Of a DNA stretch of 64,000 bases, positions 16,063 to 24,730 are shown piece after piece. Both the position numbers and the translations under genes were made by a program. Every line of letters begins with the position of its first letter. The stretch's first letter is position 1. The DNA lies in IMG/VR virus record IMGVR_UViG_3300046542_000227, positions 186,001-250,000 of that record; one strand, written 5' to 3'. Below the pieces are notes generated by a model. The model saw only the letters and a list, made by a program, of their open reading frames with translations. It did not search any database and had not been told where the DNA came from. The DNA is from a virus.

Positions 16063-18039
16063 ATGGGTTGTTTTGCCGCCCGAGATCTCTTGGCCATGTC
16101 AGAAGATGATCTCTGGAAGATCCCCCAAGACGAATACCACGAACTGATCCTAGCGGACGGTAAGGTGGACATCGTAGGGGCGGATCTGATCAACACGGTC
16201 TACCTCTGGTACCCAATGCTCGATTACCCGCAGGCACCAATCCTGACGTCGTACGTGCATGGCACCGATATGGAGTTCACCAGCGGCTCCAATCTGCGTG
16301 TATTGAAGACCCTGTTGTGGGGTGTTCATGCTCACTACGATGAACGGGTAGATCCTGAGTTGTTGGCGCTGGCCGCCATGCGTACGATGAACCGTTGGTA
16401 TAACGTGATCACCATCCGCTGCTCCTCCAAGGTAGCGACGATGTCGATCTTGGATGTGTTGGAGGTCATGGACCATCCTGACATTAAACAAGCCAACGCC
16501 ACGGTGGAAGGAAACCGTCACTCGATCGAGGAAGTAACGTACAAGACGATTGAGCGTGTGCTCAAATCGCGGGATGATCTGCCACTGAACCCGATCGCCA
16601 TGGGCATCCGTTGCGGTACCCAGAAGATCGACCAGGTCAAGCAGTGCTTCGGTCCACGTGGTTATGTAACCGACATCAACTCCGACATCTTTGAAGAGCC
16701 GGTGCTGAAAGGTTATGTAGAAGGTATCTGGGATCTGTATGGATCCATGATCGAATCTCGATCCGGTACCAAGGCTCTGGCGTACAACAAAGAGCTGCTG
16801 CGTAACACCGAGTACTTCAACCGGAAGACCCAGCTGATTGCACAGTACGTGCGTGGGCTGGCAGAAGGTGATTGCGGTACACCTCACTTCCAAGAGGTGC
16901 CTGTCATTAAGGCACTGCTCAAGCAACTGGCTGGCAAGTACTACCTGAACGAAAAGACTGGTGCACTGGATTGGATACGCGGTGATGAGGAACACCTCAT
17001 CGGCACGACCATCAAGATGCGTGGGGTTATGACCTGCGTACATCCGGGTGCTGGTATTATCTGTTCGGTTTGCTATGGTCGTCTGTCGTACAGCGTGCCA
17101 CGACACACCAACATCGGTCAGGTCTCCGCAGTACAAGTTGGTGACAAGATTACCTCCAACGTGTTGTCGACTAAACACACCGACGTAACGTCGCGTGTCG
17201 ATCGTCTGCAGCTGTCCAAGGTTGAAGGTGATTACCTGCGTTACGGTAAACAGGAAGAGGCGCTGTATCTGCGTCAGGAACTGAACAACAAAGCCGTGCG
17301 TATGGTCATCGACAAGAACGAAGCTACGAACCTTGCAGACATCCTGATGTTGAAGGACCTGTCGGGTTACCCTGTCACCAACGCTACTGAGCTCAGCCAG
17401 ATCCACGTTCAAGTGGAAACGGCAGAAGGCACAGTGTCGGACATCCTCACGGTCTCGCTGTATAACCGTAAGTCCAGTCTGACCATCGAAGTGTTGGAAT
17501 ACCTGCGCAAGCATAAGTGGGAATACGACAGCCGTGGCAACCTGATCATCGACCTGTCAAACTTCGACACCACCAAGCCAATCCTGATCCTGCCGAATAA
17601 ACATGTCAACATGTACGAAGTAATGAAGCGTATTCGTTCCTTCTTGCACAGTGGCAGCGACGACGGCGCGAAATCGAAGTTGGATCCTCTGGAATATTCG
17701 GGCAAGATCTACCTGAAGAACTTCAAAGATCCGACCACTGGGTTGCTGGTGTTCACGAACATGCTCAACGAGAAACTGAAGATCAACATCGTTCATTGCG
17801 AGATCCTGGTTTACGCTATGATGGTGAGATCTGCCGTGCATCGCGATTACCGGTTGCCAAAGCCGGGTATCGATGGTGTGTTCGAGAAGTACAATCGTCT
17901 GATGTTGAACCGCAGCCTGTCGGGTGCCATGGCATTCGAGAAGCAGCATGAACCATTCAACAACCCAGCGTGCTACTTGACGCTGGAGCGTGACGATCAC
18001 CCGTATGACCACGTCCTGTTGGGCGGGAAGATGAACTGA
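16063..18039 (+). CDS. Virion RNA polymerase beta-prime subunit, C-terminal part
   Basis: This 658-residue protein is the C-terminal half of beta-prime, comparable to phiKZ gp180. Residues ~235-263 (GTKALAYNKELLRNTEYF...) match the helix after the trigger loop (GLADTALKT..SGYLTRRL). EGDCGTP (~residue 270) matches the DDCGT block. A Cys cluster (CVHPGAGIICSVCYGR, ~325-341) matches the second beta-prime zinc site. It is followed by a degraded form of the E.G.QLTMRTFH region (SNVLSTKHTDVTSR). Together with the beta-prime N-terminal part at 1049, it rebuilds one complete beta-prime. GGAG lies ~9 bases before the ATG. Confidence 0.87.
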   Translation: MGCFAARDLLAMSEDDLWKIPQDEYHELILADGKVDIVGADLINTVYLWYPMLDYPQAPILTSYVHGTDMEFTSGSNLRVLKTLLWGVHAHYDERVDPELLALAAMRTMNRWYNVITIRCSSKVATMSILDVLEVMDHPDIKQANATVEGNRHSIEEVTYKTIERVLKSRDDLPLNPIAMGIRCGTQKIDQVKQCFGPRGYVTDINSDIFEEPVLKGYVEGIWDLYGSMIESRSGTKALAYNKELLRNTEYFNRKTQLIAQYVRGLAEGDCGTPHFQEVPVIKALLKQLAGKYYLNEKTGALDWIRGDEEHLIGTTIKMRGVMTCVHPGAGIICSVCYGRLSYSVPRHTNIGQVSAVQVGDKITSNVLSTKHTDVTSRVDRLQLSKVEGDYLRYGKQEEALYLRQELNNKAVRMVIDKNEATNLADILMLKDLSGYPVTNATELSQIHVQVETAEGTVSDILTVSLYNRKSSLTIEVLEYLRKHKWEYDSRGNLIIDLSNFDTTKPILILPNKHVNMYEVMKRIRSFLHSGSDDGAKSKLDPLEYSGKIYLKNFKDPTTGLLVFTNMLNEKLKINIVHCEILVYAMMVRSAVHRDYRLPKPGIDGVFEKYNRLMLNRSLSGAMAFEKQHEPFNNPACYLTLERDDHPYDHVLLGGKMN

Positions 18040-18044
18040 CGGCT

Positions 18045-18059
18045 GTGGACTCCGTCCAC
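18045..18059. repeat. Short hairpin after RNAP beta-prime
   Basis: GTGGAC (18045-18050) and GTCCAC (18054-18059) form a 6-bp stem with a 3-base loop. GTGGACGGAG recurs just downstream at ~18075, so alternative pairing with the following terminator is possible. Confidence 0.5.
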
Positions 18060-18090
18060 GGTTAGTCACCTAATGTGGACGGAGGTAGTG

Positions 18091-18118
18091 TGGGGAGCTT
18101 CGGCTCCCCATGCCTTTA
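18091..18118 (+). terminator. Intrinsic terminator directly before helicase start
   Basis: An 8-bp stem TGGGGAGC/GCTCCCCA (18091-18098 with 18103-18110) with a TTCG loop, then TGCCTTT. The next gene starts at 18123, only 12 bases after the stem. Confidence 0.82.
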
Positions 18119-18122
18119 AAAA

Positions 18123-19637
18123 ATGTCAGTCAGCCTTAAGATCGAGAAGTACTCCCACGGCTGCCGTGTGACTGGGTTCGACGTGGATAGCCTCCATAAG
18201 ACCACACGGTTCTTGGAATCCCTCTCACTGAAGGAACCCCAACGCGTTCAGAACCGCATGACCATGGTGCTTAAGAAAAAGTACTACGGCATGACGGAGA
18301 ACAAGCGCGAGCTATTTATCCACCGCAACTCGTTACCTGAATACGTCAACCATCTGAGCGAGTCGGGGTATCCAACCGCAAAGATCGTCTACAACCAAAT
18401 CCCTGTACCACCTGCTGCCAACGCCGATTACCTAATCGACGAGAAGTATCAGTTGCGGGATTACCAAATTCCTATCGTGGGCGAACTGTCTGACGATACT
18501 TACTCACGTCGCCTTGACCTACAAACAGGTAAGGGCAAAACGTTCACCACCCTCGCTGCTGTAGCGCGGATGGGTTGCCGGGCTGTTGTAATGATTCCGC
18601 CTAAGTATTTCGGGATCTGGAAGACAGCGCTGGATGAAACCTACGGTGACTCTGCGAAGTTCCGACTCGTCTCGGGCTCCGGAGAGCTCAAGCAGCTAAT
18701 CCTAGATGGATTGGATGGCAATATACACGAAGAGGTCTTAATCGTCTCCTGTGTGTCCTACAGGGGCTACATCGAGGCCTATGAGACCTACGGCGAGAAC
18801 ATTGAGTCTTCGGGCTATCCGGTTCCGCCACCGCGCTTCCATGAAGCGGTAGGTGCTGGTGTACAGATCAACGATGAGTTCCAAGAAGACCCGGGTCTGT
18901 ACTTCCGGATTGACGTGTACTCTAACGTCAAGAAAATGATCTACTTGTCTGCTACACCATACACAGGTAACGCTTACGTTACCCGCATGATCGATGTGAT
19001 GACTCCTGCAGAAACCCGTTGCACCTTGCCGGAGTGGGATCGTTACATTGATGTGGTGTGGTTGCTGTATAGCGATCCAACGGTGCAAGCCAAGGATTAC
19101 CTCACCCCTTTCAAGAACACCTACAACCATGCCCGTTATGAAACGAAGCTGCTTGAGAAGAAGAAGCGCCTTGAGTTCTACTTGGCCTACGTCCGTCGTA
19201 TGGTCGAAGGTCTCTTCGTCCGCGATCGTCAAGTCGGTCAAAAGGCGTTGGTCCTCTGTTCCACGGTTAAGTTCATTCATGTCCTAACGGACTTCCTCAA
19301 ACAGCAGTTCCCGGATCTGAGCATTGGGTTCCACGTTGCAGGTTGTGACTACAAGAAACTGGTGACGTACGACATAATCGTCTCTACGCCTAAGTCTTGC
19401 GGTACTGGGGTAGACATCCCAAACCTGCGTGAAACCTTCCTGTGCGTGGCTACAGGCTCTGAGAAGGACGCTGTGCAGATCATGGGTCGTACTCGTCCGC
19501 TGAAAGGCTGGCCTGAGCATACCCCACGACTGAACGTGCTGGTGTGTAACAACATCCCCCAACATCTACGCTACATGGATGGTAACAAAGAGGTCTTCTC
19601 CAAGAAGGCACGTTACCAGCGCATGGCTCGACTTTAA
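18123..19637 (+). CDS. SF2 DNA/RNA helicase (UvsW-like)
   Basis: A 504-residue superfamily 2 helicase. A leading YQLRDYQ element is followed by Walker A LQTGKGKT (about residues 133-140), Walker B in the variant form NDEFQ (~250-254, where DEAH/DECH is usual), motif III SATP (~276-279) and motif VI QIMGRTRP (~452-459). The layout with a ~100-residue N-terminal domain resembles T4 UvsW-type branch-migration/unwinding helicases. phiKZ virions also carry an SF2 helicase. The ATG lies only 12 bases after a terminator hairpin with no separate Shine-Dalgarno, so expression may depend on readthrough or a promoter within the hairpin region. Confidence 0.88.
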   Translation: MSVSLKIEKYSHGCRVTGFDVDSLHKTTRFLESLSLKEPQRVQNRMTMVLKKKYYGMTENKRELFIHRNSLPEYVNHLSESGYPTAKIVYNQIPVPPAANADYLIDEKYQLRDYQIPIVGELSDDTYSRRLDLQTGKGKTFTTLAAVARMGCRAVVMIPPKYFGIWKTALDETYGDSAKFRLVSGSGELKQLILDGLDGNIHEEVLIVSCVSYRGYIEAYETYGENIESSGYPVPPPRFHEAVGAGVQINDEFQEDPGLYFRIDVYSNVKKMIYLSATPYTGNAYVTRMIDVMTPAETRCTLPEWDRYIDVVWLLYSDPTVQAKDYLTPFKNTYNHARYETKLLEKKKRLEFYLAYVRRMVEGLFVRDRQVGQKALVLCSTVKFIHVLTDFLKQQFPDLSIGFHVAGCDYKKLVTYDIIVSTPKSCGTGVDIPNLRETFLCVATGSEKDAVQIMGRTRPLKGWPEHTPRLNVLVCNNIPQHLRYMDGNKEVFSKKARYQRMARL

Positions 19638-19651
19638 CTAACTGCATAGCG

Positions 19652-19669
19652 CCTCCCCATATGGGGAGG
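19652..19669. terminator. Palindromic hairpin, probable terminator
   Basis: CCTCCCC (19652-19658) and GGGGAGG (19663-19669) flank ATAT, forming a perfect palindrome. No long T tract follows on the + strand, so efficiency is uncertain. Confidence 0.6.
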
Positions 19670-19693
19670 TGACTATGTCGCATCGGAGCTTAC

Positions 19694-20245
19694 ATGAAAG
19701 AAGAGAATTGGATTGAAAAGTCGTTTGTTATCTACTTCAAATACTATCTGGAGAACGGTCGAACGCAACGGGCCCTGACGATATTCGGGGTACCCCTGCT
19801 GATCGGTGCTGAAATGCCATATGTCTGGCATTCGGGCTTTATGCTGTCTTTGTATAACTTCATCTATCTCAAAGATGTCGAACCGAAGACCGTGTCACAG
19901 GCACTGAAACAGCACAGGACGGTCCCTCTGCTGAGCTGGCTTCTGGGTAACCATGTGGAAAAGGAAGAACCCTTCGAGGGATCTGCCTACAACACCACAG
20001 TTCGGGGTATTCGTTACACAATCACCCGCCATGGTAGATGGACCTCGTATGAGCGGTTCCAATGGCTCGCCCTTAAAGGCAGCCGTATGGACGTATACAG
20101 CATCGCCAGCGATGAGGATAAACAGATACCGGAATTTACCTTTGCACCACCGGAATGGGCTGACCGCACGCCTTCCCCTGAAGAGGTGGTAAACGTAGCG
20201 CATGAGATGTACAAGCTCACTGATTTCAGCCAACTCAACGAGTAA
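19694..20245 (+). CDS. Hypothetical protein
   Basis: A 183-residue protein rich in aromatic residues (many Trp, Tyr, Phe). The N-terminal half is mildly hydrophobic, but no clear membrane segment stands out. No motif recognised. It heads a short run of three small genes ending at the terminator near 21030. The ATG is preceded by a weak GGAG ~7 bases upstream. Confidence 0.58.
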   Translation: MKEENWIEKSFVIYFKYYLENGRTQRALTIFGVPLLIGAEMPYVWHSGFMLSLYNFIYLKDVEPKTVSQALKQHRTVPLLSWLLGNHVEKEEPFEGSAYNTTVRGIRYTITRHGRWTSYERFQWLALKGSRMDVYSIASDEDKQIPEFTFAPPEWADRTPSPEEVVNVAHEMYKLTDFSQLNE

Positions 20246-20258
20246 ATAAGGAAGACCG

Positions 20259-20729
20259 ATGAATACTGAACAACTCCAGACCATCCAAACCGCGCTCGAT
20301 GAGCATACCCGTGAAACTGGACATCGTTACCGTCTGGGTTCCACCCAAGTCAACCACGAGGTGCTGGGTGAACATTATTTCTACGTCGAGCGTCGGGTGA
20401 ACTCCCTGACCCAACCTCATGTTCGTGAGATGTTCGGCGAGTGGATGAACTTCTTTGAGGTGGCCATTAGCCCCAAGAAGATCTGGCCCAAAGAGCGTAA
20501 AGATCTGAACACGCGCATCGAGCCCGATGCCATCCTCCACCTGCTGTACACGTCGTCAGTAATACACGAGCGGGGGATTATCAAGACTTGGCTTGATGTC
20601 ATGGCTGAACTGGGTTACGCGATTTATGCCGTCGACATCCGTGGGCAAGATGATCACATCACTGCCGACATCATTGTCTCTAACCGTACGCTGGTGTACC
20701 AAGCCGCCATCACTATCAACACTAAGTAA
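20259..20729 (+). CDS. Hypothetical protein
   Basis: A 156-residue soluble protein with an alpha/beta-looking pattern and no recognised catalytic motif. GGAAG precedes the ATG by ~6 bases, 13 bases after the previous stop. It lies between two other small unassigned genes in one transcript. Confidence 0.6.
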   Translation: MNTEQLQTIQTALDEHTRETGHRYRLGSTQVNHEVLGEHYFYVERRVNSLTQPHVREMFGEWMNFFEVAISPKKIWPKERKDLNTRIEPDAILHLLYTSSVIHERGIIKTWLDVMAELGYAIYAVDIRGQDDHITADIIVSNRTLVYQAAITINTK

Positions 20730-20740
20730 GGAGCAACACC

Positions 20741-21016
20741 ATGGACCAATCCGTAAAGCTGGATCCTATTGTACTGGGTTCGTCGGTACCAAATCCGTTC
20801 TTCCGCGGTGTTTCACCTAACCGTACTTTGATGTATACCGAACACCTGAAGCTGCGTGAGCGTGAGATGGCAGCAGGTCACGAACAGCTGGGTCATCTGC
20901 CCTTCAAGGCTACCGACCAACACGGTGCTCGTGGTGTAGTAGTAGAAATCAAGGATCCTAAAAGGATTCCTAACTTCCGCCTGTCTGATATCCCCGGTGC
21001 GCCGAAAAGCGTCTGA
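20741..21016 (+). CDS. Small hypothetical protein
   Basis: A 91-residue basic protein with an AAGGAG site 8 bases before its ATG. Pro-rich ends and a central charged helix (KLREREM) are visible. No family recognised. It is the last gene of its transcript, closed by a terminator 9 bases after the stop. Confidence 0.6.
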   Translation: MDQSVKLDPIVLGSSVPNPFFRGVSPNRTLMYTEHLKLREREMAAGHEQLGHLPFKATDQHGARGVVVEIKDPKRIPNFRLSDIPGAPKSV

Positions 21017-21020
21017 CGAC

Positions 21021-21065
21021 ATAAAGCCCCTCCCATCGCGGGAGGGGCCTATGCCGCTTTTTCTT
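21021..21065. terminator. Convergent terminator with CATAAAG/CTATGCCG arms
   Basis: A 9-bp stem GCCCCTCCC/GGGAGGGGC (21026-21034 with 21040-21048) is bordered by ACGACATAAA and CCTATGCCG arms, then CTTTTTCTTTT. It serves the + gene ending at 21016 and faces the minus gene ending at 21069. Confidence 0.9.
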
Positions 21066-21068
21066 TTG

Positions 21069-21587
21069 TTACGAGGTGACCCCATTCAATCCATTCTGCA
21101 ATGCTCGCTCCGCAGCTGCTGCGGCCGAGTCCTTCTGACGAATGGTGTCTTCAGCCATGTCCAGAATAAATGCAGCGATTGGATAAGGGAGGTTCCAGAA
21201 CTCAGTCAGTGAATAACCTTGTTCATGGATCCGGTACGTATGGTAACGACGAACCAAACTAAACATTGGCCCACCTTCCCAAGCGTTCTCCTTATCATGC
21301 ATGGCCATCAGCGCTAGCGGGCGCATCGGGTCAGGGGCATTAATGTGATCGTAGATACCATAGTCAGTTTGATAAGCCATCAAACTAAGCTGAGCCGCGG
21401 CTGTTGGTCTTACGGCTGGTGACTCACGCAGCAGCTGATCGATAAGACCATACTGCTGCGCTTGCTTTAGACCGAATGTACCAAACAGGACGTGTCCGTT
21501 CTTGTCGTCCTCGTTGATAGAGAGACGACTGTAGCGGGCGTCGGTGTTCGTTACATGATGCGGCTGAGCTTCCGGCTGGCCAACATG
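21069..21587 (-). CDS. Orphan reading frame, likely -1 frameshift continuation of the 561-residue gene
   Basis: This minus-strand frame (172 codons before the stop at 21069-21071) is open from inside the end of the upstream gene. Its first ~68 codons contain no ATG, GTG or TTG; the first usable start is a TTG/ATG pair near 21380. The codons before it read as ordinary protein (for example LSINEDDKNGHVLFGTFGLK). It is in the -1 frame relative to the gene ending at 21551. A run GTTTTTC (complement of 21587-21593), decoded TTT TTC in the upstream frame, is the best slip site, giving a ~722-residue fusion. Alternatives: a short 103-residue protein from the ATG near 21380, a non-standard start, or a sequencing indel. 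Confidence 0.55.
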   Translation of the reverse strand, partial: HVGQPEAQPHHVTNTDARYSRLSINEDDKNGHVLFGTFGLKQAQQYGLIDQLLRESPAVRPTAAAQLSLMAYQTDYGIYDHINAPDPMRPLALMAMHDKENAWEGGPMFSLVRRYHTYRIHEQGYSLTEFWNLPYPIAAFILDMAEDTIRQKDSAAAAAERALQNGLNGVTS

Positions 21588-23236
21588 AAAAACTCCGCCA
21601 GTGGATCGACAGTGATCAGGTTCTCGAAACGCTCTTTGAACTTGGTCGCTGCAGGCGTGTTACAGACCGGGCAGTTGAAGGAGTTGATTGCAGTCATGGC
21701 AATCAGGCTGTCGTCGATATACTTCTCGACAGCGTCGTTGAATTCTTTGATGTGCTCATCGGCCGAGTAAACGTCAGACAGGATGTCAGCGATGAAGTCC
21801 TTCTCTTCCGAGAGAACCACGTAGCCATCTGGCGCTTCTGGGTTGATGTCAACAATGGCTTTGATCCAGTGCGTGTATTCACGCGCAGCGGTGGACTCAG
21901 CCAGTTGTTCGATAAAGCGAGTACGGTTACGACCTTCAGGCGGTTCGTTGAATGCGCCTTGAGTCATTTCGATGATGCCGGTCAACCAAGCACGTCCGAG
22001 CTCTTCGTGATCCCAGACCGACGGGCATTGCAACAGGAAGCCCATCTCGCCAATCTGCACCAGACGCTCACGACCATAGACGTGATGCGACTTGTACGTG
22101 GCCAGGTCTTCCTTGGTACGCGGTGCACGCGCATCGATACGGAAGGCCATATGGGTTTTCTGCCATGGAGTCAGACCGTTCATGTCGACCCACCACATGT
22201 TCACCACTTGCATCAGTTCTTTGGTGATATGGTTGCACTTGCCGATATCGGCGATGCATGGCGACGCGTACGGATAACCGGCTGGGTACAGAGTAGCAGC
22301 CAGACCCAGGATTACCGCAGGGATGTCACGGGTGTCGATCAATGGCTTGAGGTCAGTCGGCGTAGCAAACGAAACGTTCGCATTGCTGACGTGCTGCAAA
22401 GCAAAGTCAACCACGATGGTCTTGATGTAGTGGGCGACGTTAGAGAACGCCAGACCACGGGTTTCAGAACCTACCGATACTTTGACCTGTGCCACTTCCT
22501 GGTTCATCGCGGTCAGTTCAACCAACGATGGGGCCTTGAAGCGCAGCCAGATACCCGAATGCCACAATGGCATATCAACGGTACCACCAACGCCCGCCTT
22601 ACGGGTGACGTAGGACTTCAGCTCTTCACGGGTGTACTTGCCATCAGCAGCCAGACGCTGGACAGGAATACCACCACCGATGTGCTTGCCTTCGTGTTCA
22701 ACCGTTTGACCCCAGTGCGAACCTTCACGATGCAAGGCAGCAGTGTGACGGTCTGGATCGTTAACGATCTGACGGGACAATGCACCGAGCAGCAGACGCA
22801 GGTGAGGATCACCTTTGTCGTCCGGGATAAAGTCGGCAGTACGACCGATGGCTTCAGCCAGTTTGGTTTCGGATGTAATCATCCGTTCCATAATAGCCGA
22901 GCTGTGGTTCAGCACCTGGGTAACCGTTTCAACCGTTTCACGCAGGATCGCGACGCAGTCACTCAGGCTAGGCTCAGGCTGCTTATCAGGCAGTGGTTTG
23001 GTAACCGGGCGGGTAACCGTATGGTTAGTGCCGGGTTGATCTGGCGTGAAGGGCTCCAGAGGAGGCAACTCTTCGTCAGGAGCATCCTGGATCAACTGCT
23101 GCACTTCAGCCTCACCAAGCGGTGGTGTGGCGATGTGTGGGTTGATCGGTGTTTCACCAGACGGCACAGCAGCGCCGGCAGCTGCCGGCTCCACTGCGTC
23201 GCCCTGACCGGCTTTCGGATCATCAGGCAGTTGCAT
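21551..23236 (-). CDS. Structural/assembly-type protein of 561 residues
   Basis: The first ~100 residues are Pro/Glu-rich and likely disordered. The central part is globular with a Tyr/Pro/Gly-rich segment carrying two Cys (about residues 350-365). The C-terminal end has a CPVC pair (NSFNCPVCNTPAA). Cys pairs near the C-terminus and a reading frame continuing in -1 recall tail/baseplate assembly proteins, for example T4 gp26-type or P2 E/E-prime, but I cannot establish homology. Its ATG lies inside the end of the upstream minus gene (14-base overlap). Confidence 0.6.
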   Translation of the reverse strand: MQLPDDPKAGQGDAVEPAAAGAAVPSGETPINPHIATPPLGEAEVQQLIQDAPDEELPPLEPFTPDQPGTNHTVTRPVTKPLPDKQPEPSLSDCVAILRETVETVTQVLNHSSAIMERMITSETKLAEAIGRTADFIPDDKGDPHLRLLLGALSRQIVNDPDRHTAALHREGSHWGQTVEHEGKHIGGGIPVQRLAADGKYTREELKSYVTRKAGVGGTVDMPLWHSGIWLRFKAPSLVELTAMNQEVAQVKVSVGSETRGLAFSNVAHYIKTIVVDFALQHVSNANVSFATPTDLKPLIDTRDIPAVILGLAATLYPAGYPYASPCIADIGKCNHITKELMQVVNMWWVDMNGLTPWQKTHMAFRIDARAPRTKEDLATYKSHHVYGRERLVQIGEMGFLLQCPSVWDHEELGRAWLTGIIEMTQGAFNEPPEGRNRTRFIEQLAESTAAREYTHWIKAIVDINPEAPDGYVVLSEEKDFIADILSDVYSADEHIKEFNDAVEKYIDDSLIAMTAINSFNCPVCNTPAATKFKERFENLITVDPLAEFFMLASRKLSRIM

Positions 23237-23765
23237 TGAGTTCGCTCTCCAGGATGCTGGTGTATTCTTTCTCTACGGTTTCAGCCAGCGAAACCAGCAG
23301 TGGCTGAATGCCGGATTCGTAGTGGGTAGCCAGCTTGTTGTAGCCGGTAGCCAGATCGAATACATCGGTGATCTCTTCAGCGCTTGGAGCACCCGACTTG
23401 TCTTTGTGGACTTCCCACAGCGACGCGAGGTTCTCGTTGTAGTTGGCGATATCGCCGCACAGCGTACCGAAGCTACGCTTGAAGCCTTCGGCGTCAGCCA
23501 AGTGCTTGCAGATGTTCGGCAGTTCTTGTTTGACCGGGATGACGAAGTTGCTGGTGCTGAGGATCAGACCGGCACACTCGCTGTACAGTTCGCGAAGGAT
23601 GTCGTAGCCATCGGCGCCCTTGAGTACAGCTTCAGCGGTGAGGCTTTGCATGTCCTGGACTTGGCCAACGATTTCTTTTTGTTCGGTCGCCGGCAGAGTT
23701 GCGAAGGCTTCCAGTTTCTTTTGTTCCGGCACAGCAATGGCGCTACCGGCGATCAGCTCACTCAT
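23223..23765 (-). CDS. Hypothetical helical protein
   Basis: A 180-residue acidic, helix-rich protein with regular Leu/Glu patterning and no recognised motif. It is the first gene of the minus transcript feeding the 561-residue protein, which it overlaps by 14 bases. AGGAGAACGGG precedes the ATG on the minus strand. It may be a structural partner of its neighbour. Confidence 0.62.
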   Translation of the reverse strand: MSELIAGSAIAVPEQKKLEAFATLPATEQKEIVGQVQDMQSLTAEAVLKGADGYDILRELYSECAGLILSTSNFVIPVKQELPNICKHLADAEGFKRSFGTLCGDIANYNENLASLWEVHKDKSGAPSAEEITDVFDLATGYNKLATHYESGIQPLLVSLAETVEKEYTSILESELNATA

Positions 23766-23794
23766 CCCGTTCTCCTAGGACATAATTTGACAAT

Positions 23795-23808
23795 GACATA
23801 TATATTGC
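23795..23808 (+). promoter_or_regulatory. Candidate phage promoter box (TATAT type)
   Basis: GACATATATATTGC lies 69 bases before the ATG at 23877 in the 111-base divergent gap (23766-23876). It matches the shared box. Confidence 0.5.
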
Positions 23809-23876
23809 TTAATGCAGTAAAATCCCACAGAAGAGTAAAACCCTATGGGTAACTTTTTTCGATAGAAGGTGATGAC

Positions 23877-24728
23877 ATGCAAGACATGTTCAAAGAACGC
23901 ATGAATGCCGTGCTGCCGTTGGAACAGTTGGAACTGGGTGCGAGCATCCTGAGTCTCTTTGAAGACGTGGGCTTTACCTCTCCATACGAACCTCTTCAAG
24001 AGATAATGGAAGTCAGTACTTCGCTTATTGCGACTGACCAGTACGTGTCTCGTGTACTGACCTGTTTGTCCGACTCGATGGACGACCTGCTCAAAGCGTT
24101 TGGCGTGGAAGTAACTGAGTCCTGCCCGCTGCAATATAAGCTCGATGTAGGGACGACCCTGATCAAGCTGCCGAACTATTATTTGCCAGCGGAAGTGTTG
24201 GCTATTACCACCACTAGCTTCGACAATGAAGTGATCTTGGCTGAGCTGGTCATGCTCACTCAGGGCGTAATAGTAGAAGAGTCGTTGGAACACCTCTACG
24301 GCGTCGACGATGGGTTGATCCCGAAGCTGACCGCAGAGATGCAGAAGATGGCGGCCTACGACGAAGCATTCAATACTCCGCTGGACATGATCGACCTGGA
24401 TCGTAAGCGGATCATCAACATCAACCGTCTGCTGAAAGACGCCCGTGCTAAAGAGCATTTGGTTTGCGTCGGCGAACTGATCGAAGCTGGCGCCAAGATG
24501 GGTGCAGACTTTGAACCGTTGGTACAGCAATACGTCGAACAACTGACGATGCTTCCTGCGGATCATATGACCATCGAGCTCCTCGGCCTGGCCTTGTTCA
24601 GCAAACTCCCTGCTGAGCAATGGATCGACACTGTGCAACACACAGCCGGGGAATTTACGGATCTGTTGTCCGACCATCGCAAGATCGAGATCGTGCTTAA
24701 CGATTATCGAGTCTTCTTCGAGATGTGA
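23877..24728 (+). CDS. Hypothetical protein preceding non-virion RNAP gene
   Basis: A 283-residue acidic, Leu-rich, helical protein with no recognised motif. The ATG at 23877 follows AGAAGGTG. Its end abuts the RNAP beta-prime C-terminal gene (stop at 24726-24728, next ATG at 24731), so the two are probably co-translated. It could be an RNAP-associated factor, but I see no beta or sigma signature in it. Confidence 0.62.
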   Translation: MQDMFKERMNAVLPLEQLELGASILSLFEDVGFTSPYEPLQEIMEVSTSLIATDQYVSRVLTCLSDSMDDLLKAFGVEVTESCPLQYKLDVGTTLIKLPNYYLPAEVLAITTTSFDNEVILAELVMLTQGVIVEESLEHLYGVDDGLIPKLTAEMQKMAAYDEAFNTPLDMIDLDRKRIININRLLKDARAKEHLVCVGELIEAGAKMGADFEPLVQQYVEQLTMLPADHMTIELLGLALFSKLPAEQWIDTVQHTAGEFTDLLSDHRKIEIVLNDYRVFFEM

Positions 24729-24730
24729 GC

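Noticed and set aside
13922-18039. Possible intein or frameshift between the RNAP beta and beta-prime genes
   Set aside because: The two genes are in different subunit families with a 32-base gap and a normal RBS; no splice motifs seen.
21752-23239. 495-codon plus-strand frame
   Set aside because: Opposite the 561-residue minus gene, which has normal composition and overlaps its upstream partner.
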